This document shows positions 58,697 to 64,000 of a stretch of 64,000 nt of DNA, piece by piece. Both the position numbers and the translations under genes were made by a program. The stretch comes from Vitrella brassicaformis. Taxonomy: Eukaryota; Sar; Vitrellaceae. Location: positions 23,524 to 87,523 of the forward strand of contig CDMY01000510.1 in the NCBI GenBank assembly GCA_001179505.1, written 5' to 3'. The notes under the pieces were generated by a model. That model ran no database searches. It was not told the origin of the DNA and saw nothing but the letters and a program-made list of their open reading frames with translations. Position 1 is the first letter of the stretch; each line of letters opens with the position of its first letter.

Positions 58697-59708
58697 TCAT
58701 GGGCAATTGAGGCTGTCAGCTGTGGCCACCCCCGTGACAGCATTAGTCCCCTTGGCAATCCCGCACAGGTACTTCTGCTGATCTTTCCGCAAGAACGTCT
58801 CAGAGAAATCTGCATTCTCGATGTCGTTCTCGCCGAACGACGTGCTGCCTGTAGTATAGGCCTCAGTGACGATCGCGTCGCGAAATGAGGCTCCACGCAG
58901 ATTCGCCAGCTCAAGGTTGACCAGCTTCTGTGTGATGCACAAATGCACGAACACATACAGACAGACAGCGGTTCTCCGACAAGAGAGAGCATAGGTGTGT
59001 GTGCTGTGTACCATATTGGCTCCAGTGAAGTCGGCATTAGCGAGGTCTGCGTCGAAGAACGATGCCCCCAGGAGCTTCGTCTGTGCGAAGTTGCTGTTCC
59101 TCACGACGCTTTGCTGGAACGACACACCCGACAGATCCTGCCCGCTGAAGTCACTCCCCTCCAGATTCACACCCCTGAGCACACACACACGCACCCAGGT
59201 GGACACATCAGCTATAGCCAACAGAGATGCATTCAGCCGCGTGGCGTTCCGTCCCTTTCCCTCTCCTCACCCACCTGGTGATAATGGTGGCCCGGCCCTG
59301 GTCAAGTGTCGACGCACCCCCGGCCACGACCTTAGTCTTGCCGCCTGACTGTGATGGAACGGCATCAGCCGGCAAGCCTCTCAGTGAGAACAATCCACCA
59401 TTTGCATAAGAAGCAGCGGTCCGCTGAGCCGGTGCAGCATCGACACTCCGTTGCTCAGACGGCACAGCGAGACCCGGAGTGTCTATCTCCGGGGTGACGA
59501 ACAAGGGAAGCAGAGAGAAGATAACGATGGGAAGAACGGACCGTTGCTGCTGCTCGTGGCGGGACCGCTGCTGATGCTGTTGCCCGTGCGAATGCAGGCG
59601 CTGCGATTGAGGCGGCTGGGGAGAGGGCAGCCGGAATGCTGTTGCGATGGATAATGAGAGATAGATCAGGAAGATCAGCACATGGGATCGTTGAGAAGCC
59701 ATGTCCAT
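58697..59708 (-). CDS. thylakoid-lumen pentapeptide-repeat protein (TL17-like) with bipartite plastid presequence
   Basis: Three exons (59275-59708, 59012-59174, 58697-58927) sum to 828 nt, 275 aa; ATG at 59708, or the next one at 59702. The N-terminus (HVLIFLIYLSLSIATAFRLPS) is a signal peptide followed by Phe, then a Gln/Arg/His-rich transit-like region and a second hydrophobic segment (SVLPIVIFSLLPLFV) suited to thylakoid transfer. The mature part has pentapeptide repeats of A(D/N)LXX type: LEGSDFSGQDLSGVSF, FFDADLANADFTGANM, LELANLRGASF, IENADFSETF. The end CGIAKGTNAVTGVATADSL matches plant TL17 proteins. Role: right-handed quadrilateral beta-helix in the thylakoid lumen, function unsettled. 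It is divergent from eL27. Confidence 0.86.
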
Positions 59709-59812
59709 TTCTGTCACATTCGAGTCGGCGAGGGTTTAGGGTCAAGCTCGCAGCCTGAAATTGCGAAACCGCTCTCTCCAAGAACTACGCTGGCGCACGC
59801 CCTCCAGCCAAA
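59709..59812. promoter_or_regulatory. shared promoter with telo-box, pentapeptide gene / eL27
   Basis: The stretch between the pentapeptide start codon and the split start codon of eL27 holds AGGGTTTAGGGT at 59731-59742. This is a telo-box (reverse strand AAACCCTAA-like), known in plants from ribosomal-protein gene promoters. Confidence 0.5.
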
Positions 59813-60698
59813 AGTAAGCAGATAACCCTCGAAGATCAGACAGGAAAGGCAATACAAAGACAGATCAGGACAGATCTCTCGTGGAAGACCTCTCACTGAC
59901 AGAGGGAGGCCTTCGCGCGCTGTGACACACACGCACCCCACCCTGTATGCGCGGTCGCGTTTCCCTGCTTGTCTCTCTGTGTGTGTGTGTGTGTGTCCAG
60001 TGGTGAAGTTCATGAAGCCCGGCCGCATCGTGATAGTGGTCGCCGGCCGGTACGCGGGCAAGAAGGGTGTGATCCTGAAGTGCTACGACGACGGCAACAA
60101 GCCGGCGAGCCGCAACTTCGGTCACTGCCTGGTGGCGGGCATCGCCAAGAACCCCCTCAAGGTGACCACCCGGATGTCCAAGGAGAAGGTGGAGAAGCGG
60201 CTGAGGATCAAACCCTTCTTGAAGTACGTCAACTACAACCACATCATGCCCACACGGTCAGTGGCACTCAGCCACAGATTGATTATTGACACAGGGACAC
60301 AGGGAGGGAGGGAGGCAGGGGGGGAGGGAGGCAGAAAGGACAAGGGACGTCTGTCTGTGTGTGTGTGTGTGTCTGTGTGTCTGTGTGTTGTGTGATGGTG
60401 CAGGTACACGTGTCCGGCTGAGGCGTTTGGTGACGTCAAGACGCTCGAGGCGCAGGACAGGGTGGAGGCACGGAAGGCACTCAAGACCGTCATGAAGGAG
60501 AAGTAAGCACCATCAGACGCGCAGACACAGACACATAGCGAGGGAGGGAGAGAGGGCAGCTGCACATTGAGTGTCTGTTTCTGCGTATCCCTGGTTGTGT
60601 GGCTCAGGGTTGCGAAGCTGCAGGGTGCCGAGAAGGAGAAGGGCAAGATCGGCGCGGGCAAGGACTTCTCGTGGTTCAGACAAAGACTCAGATTCTAA
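59813..60698 (+). CDS. RPL27: 60S ribosomal protein eL27, start codon split by an intron
   Basis: Coding pieces are 59813 (the A of ATG), 60001-60256, 60404-60502 and 60608-60698, giving 447 nt, 148 aa. Exon 2 begins TGGTGAAG, so the start codon is assembled across the intron (donor GTAAGC at 59814, AG at 60000) and yields [13 protein letters not shown], the conserved eL27 start with its KOW motif ([13 protein letters not shown]). Further matches are [26 protein letters not shown] and the C-terminus [10 protein letters not shown]. The length is slightly above the human 136 aa. It is a cytosolic large-subunit ribosomal protein. Confidence 0.93.
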
Positions 60699-61441
60699 GC
60701 CGAGACAGACAGACAGCTGGATGGATGGATGGCCCACAACACAATCGAGCGAACCACCCACACCACCATCGTCTTAGCAGCTGCTGCAGGCACCGCACCG
60801 GACCCTTCTTCAGCCACCCAGCCATGTGTGTGCGGTTTTGCCTCTCTGGTGCTGTTGTTTGGCTCTCCGAGGGGCCTGCACTGCACACACGCTGGCGGGG
60901 CGGGTGGGGCGGGGGCAGGAGTCTGTGTCTGTGTGCGTGCGTGGAAGTGTGTGTGTGGGCGGAGGACTGGCGGTGAGTGGCTGTGCTGTGCTGTGTGGCT
61001 CTTTAATGACCTGATGGATGGCTGATTGAACGGTGAATGGAATGACTCTTTAATGACCTGATGGATGGCTGATTGAACGGTGAATGGAATGACTCGAGTA
61101 CACTGAACCGTGTTCATGCTCACACTAGAGAGAGGCACTTGCCGCACAGCCGAGCTGGTCACTCACGGGGAGAACGTATCTGTCCTGTGTTGTGCCGCCA
61201 ACACAACACAACACAGCACAGCACAACACAACACAGCACAGCACAGCACAGCTCAGCCAGGAGTATGGGCTTACCACACACATCCCTACCTACAGAAGCC
61301 CGCCAGTGCACTCAGCCCATCAACAAACGCTATACACCTATCTATCCCAGGGCCCTACACAACGTACGTAATGTACACCAACGGCACAGCCATGTCAGTC
61401 AGTGTGGTCCCGCTACAGACAAGGCCCCATCCATCATCAAA
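60699..61441. other. intergenic, convergent 3' ends
   Basis: No gene in 743 bp. Contains the 47-bp tandem repeat listed separately and an ACACA/GCACA short-unit tract at 61200-61256. Confidence 0.5.
60999..61092 (+). repeat. tandem duplication of a 47-bp unit
   Basis: Two essentially identical head-to-tail copies, each starting CTCTTTAATGACCTGATGG and containing GCTGATTGAACGGTGAATGG, just downstream of the eL27 3' end. Confidence 0.9.
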
Positions 61442-62309
61442 TCAAGGCCTCTCCTGCTTGGCCAGTCTGGCGTTGATGTCTTCAATCACCAGGGGCACAT
61501 CAGCGAGTGTGTCGACCACATAATGAGCACCAGACTCGCCAACAAGCTTGTCGCGGCTCGCCTGCAGCAACCAATCCAATGTATCTATCGGCGTGGCGGA
61601 GAGCGGGGCATCCCATCCACTCTGTCTGTCTGCGCGAGTGAGGCTGGCTACCTGCTCTCTGCGCGTCTGTTCCTCTTGTCCGAGTGCCTCCCACTGGTCG
61701 ATAGAGTCCACGTCCATGTGTGTGCTGTAGCGGCTCACAGCGACCGTCCAGCATCCTGCACACGCACACACACCCATCCATCCATCCAAAGACATGATGG
61801 GGGTAGGGTGTCCTCAGTCAGAGTATACCATACCTGCGTTCAGGCCCTCCGCAATGCCCATGACGCTGTCGTCGATTTTCACGACACTCTGCACATAGGG
61901 TATCTGCAAACAGACAGACAAACAGACAGACAGACAGTAGACGTCATGTCATGCAGCCGTGCAGTGCACGAGCCAGACAGACACACCTGGAGGTTTCTCA
62001 TGTTTTGGTAGATCATGAAAGGCTGTGTCCGCGACCCAAAGCTGCCCTCCAAGTCGTCACCCGCCACGAACGAGTCGCTCACGAACCCCTGGGTGGCCGC
62101 CTCCTTGAGCGATGCATCCAGCAGCGAACGACCCAAACCTGCACACACACACACACACACACAGAGGCCATCTTCCTTGTGCGTGTCCCCCAAGAGTTTT
62201 CGACATGCACCTACCAGTGGTGCCTGCAATCTTGCATCCCATCTTCCGGATCTTCTCGACGGCGTCGACGCACTCGGGCACCAAGGACGAATAAGCAGAC
62301 ACCATCTAA

Positions 62310-62341
<32 letters not shown>

Positions 62342-62927
62342 AGACACAGAGTGTCGGTGGCCAGCTGTCCGTCCCTCCCTCCCTCCCTCCCTCACTCACG
62401 TCGCTTTGTCTGCCGACAAATGCCTCATGCAGCATTTCCACATCCGCCGGGTTCGGCTCGTGGCCCCGCGCCTCCATGAACCGACGGCGCACCTGCACGC
62501 CTCCATTGCAATGGACAGACACAACCACACACACAATCTGCTGCTCGCTCGTCGTTGGTGCGCACCTCCGGGATTTCGAGGATGGCCCGTATGTGGAAGT
62601 AGTTCTTGAGTGCAGGCGGGGCGCGGGCATCACTCATGGTGATCTGCACACCAGATGCTGCGAACACCTGCAGGCACCCAACAGATCACAACAGACAGAG
62701 GCATGCAACGGACGAGCGGATGAAATGGGTGGGATAGGAGTGTGTTTCTGGTGCTGCTGATCTACCTCGACGAAGGCCTTGTGCACCGCGAGGCTGTAGG
62801 GGTCTGCCACCGTGCCGCTGAAGTCGAGTATCGCCATCTTGACCTTCGTGGCGTGGCATCTTGGTGCCAATCGGATCAGCTGATGGGCTCCTCTCTCCGC
62901 ACACCGACGCAATGAGGCGAAAACCAT
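61442..62927 (-). CDS. phnX: HAD-superfamily hydrolase, phosphonoacetaldehyde hydrolase (phosphonatase)-like
   Basis: Eight exons (62766-62927, 62566-62667, 62400-62492, 62215-62305, 61987-62138, 61834-61903, 61652-61755, 61442-61561) sum to 894 nt, 297 aa. The HAD nucleophile loop is LDFSGTVAD (Asp35). The cap has APPALKNYFHIRAILEIPE, whose Lys75 lies 40 residues after the nucleophile, nearly the D12/K53 spacing of bacterial PhnX, where that Lys forms the Schiff base. Later motifs are CKIAGTTG, KEAATQGF, and KIDDSVMGIAEGLNAGCWTV (metal site). It would cleave phosphonoacetaldehyde to acetaldehyde and phosphate (family knowledge). The ATG at 62927 adds MVFASLRRCAERGAHQLIRL, an Arg-rich mitochondrial-like presequence; the ATG at 62837 would give a bare enzyme. 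Confidence 0.84.
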
Positions 62928-63326
62928 GATTTCGAGAGGTGACCGGTGCCTTTCGAGGAATGCGACAGCACGGCTCCGCCGACCTGACTGAATGGCAAAC
63001 AAAACTTCTGGGACTTTCTTCAGCTCGCATTTTCCTTTGCCATTCAGTCAGGTCCATGGAGCCGTGCTGTCGCATTCCAGACTTGTGGCATAAGCCACGA
63101 GATCTGCGCTGGAGGAGCTTCTTCGTTGAGCTAGCATCCGTCGCTCGAGATCAGCTGTTCCCGACGAAGAGAACACCTGCATAACAGCTACCGACCGATA
63201 CGAGCAGACGCCTGTGACGCAGATCCACGAGCTGGTTGCTTTGGATCTCGCCTCTGTCGGTGACTCGACTGAGTGGCGAGGCGGTTCTCACTCACTCACT
63301 GCAGGCCAGGCACCACATAACATAAC
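62928..63326. promoter_or_regulatory. shared head-to-head promoter containing foldback element copy 3
   Basis: 399 bp between the divergent start codons of the hydrolase and LSM8. More than half is the repeat element. Confidence 0.5.
62950..63190 (-). repeat. dispersed foldback promoter element, copy 3 (inverted)
   Basis: Reverse-complement copy of the element at 7411-7660. The inverted-repeat arms are about 62962-63003 and 63036-63073. The palindrome GTGGCATAAGCCAC follows near 63088, then TGAGCTAGCATCCGTC and CTGCATAACAGCTACC. The inverted-repeat end again lies next to a start codon, the hydrolase ATG at 62927, about 35 bp away. Confidence 0.85.
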
Positions 63327-63934
63327 ATGACGTCCATTCTGCAGCCGTCCATTGACCGTAAGCACAGAACACGCCAGACGGCAGATAGATGCCATAGCAA
63401 GGAAGGATGCACACAGCCACAAACACAAACAGACCTCTGGCGTGTCGTCCATATGGCCTCTCTCTCTCTCTCTCTCTCTCTCATGACGTGTGTGTGTATG
63501 ATCAGAGAGGATAGCGGTGGTGACCAACGACGGCCGGCTGTTTGTAGGGACTTTGCGTGGGTTCGACCAGACGACCAATGTCATCCTGCAGGACGCCAGC
63601 GAGCGGGTCTACAGCCAGGATCAGGGGGTCGAGGAGATACAGCTGGGGCTATACGTCGTCAGGGGAGACAACATGTATGTCTGTCAGCCTGGGAAGGCAC
63701 CTGTGTGTGGGAGGGATGGACCTCTGTGTGTGTGTGTGTGTGTGTTGTGTGTGCAGTGCGATAATCGGTGAGATCGATGACGTGATCGATTCCGAGATTG
63801 ACCACACCACCATCAGGGCAGCGCCGCTCAAACCGGTAAGGAAGCAATGCAATGCAGACAATCGCCACACACAAGTGCATTGCGTCTTGTGTGTGTGGGT
63901 GTGGGTGTGGGTGTGTGTGCAGGTGGTGCACTGA
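63327..63934 (+). CDS. LSM8: U6 snRNA-associated Sm-like protein LSM8
   Basis: Four exons (63327-63357, 63506-63674, 63757-63835, 63923-63934) sum to 291 nt, 96 aa, the same length as human LSM8. The Sm1 motif is VVTNDGRLFVGTLRGFDQTTN and Sm2 is GLYVVRGDNIAIIGEID. MTSILQPSID and the tail ending PLKPVVH match LSM8 (MTSALENYIN and SVAH in human). It would be a subunit of the nuclear LSm2-8 ring that binds the 3' end of U6 snRNA. The last exon is only 12 nt (Val-Val-His-stop). Confidence 0.93.
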
Positions 63935-64000
63935 TGGCTTCTGTGCAGACCCCTCCCCCCCTCCCCCCCTCCCTCCCTCCCTCCCCCCGTCCCATCCGCC

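Noticed and set aside
60301-60395. GGGAGG and GTGT arrays resembling CRISPR-like repeats
   Set aside because: Simple-sequence runs inside an intron, no spacer structure, eukaryotic context.

Overview
This is a eukaryotic nuclear window, most likely from a photosynthetic alveolate, and a chromerid such as Vitrella brassicaformis is the best guess. That attribution is inference. It rests on GC-rich, intron-dense genes with short introns; an IMC sub-compartment-like acylated PH-fold protein and an AP2-domain regulator (alveolate signs); and nuclear genes for plastid proteins, one with a signal peptide followed by an Ala-Phe junction as expected for a complex red plastid. I rebuilt the genes by hand from splice sites and reading phase. 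For 21 of 23 genes the exon sum is a whole number of codons. The exceptions are the 5'-truncated first gene and two genes whose exons were only partly summed (DPY19-like and TRP/Flc-like).

Layout, left to right: (+) end of a low-complexity Gly/Phe-rich protein; (-) RRM-only CYP33-like protein; (+) YTH-domain protein; (-) unknown 171 aa; (+) metallo-beta-lactamase-fold protein; (-) unknown 373 aa, intronless; (+) ISP-like protein; a decayed TLDc-family pseudogene between direct repeats; (-) coiled-coil/TLDc protein; (+) DUF442-type phosphatase; (-) ARM/HEAT-like plus RING protein; (+) ACT plus class-I glutamine-amidotransferase protein; (-) DPY19-like C-mannosyltransferase, with an assembly gap in one intron; (+) 2035-aa AT-hook protein; (-) BTB-TLDc protein; (+) AP2 protein; (-) photosystem-II-type S4 protein; (+) small membrane protein; (-) secreted Hedgehog-type Hint (Hog) protein; (+) large TRP/Flc-like membrane protein; (-) thylakoid-lumen pentapeptide-repeat protein; (+) ribosomal protein eL27; (-) phosphonoacetaldehyde-hydrolase-like protein; (+) LSM8.

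The most striking property is architectural. All 23 genes alternate strand without exception, so every neighbouring pair is head-to-head or tail-to-tail. Head-to-head start codons lie about 100-445 bp apart and must share promoters. Three of these shared promoters carry copies of one dispersed foldback element of about 250 bp. Introns tend to carry a sense-strand (TG)n run before the 3' splice site, and five introns use GC-AG borders.

The genes do not form one pathway. Loose themes are RNA biology (YTH, RRM, LSM8, eL27), plastid maintenance (S4 and pentapeptide proteins), and membrane or secretory biology (DPY19, Hog, TRP/Flc, ISP). No tRNA, rRNA, CRISPR or autonomous transposon was recognised.
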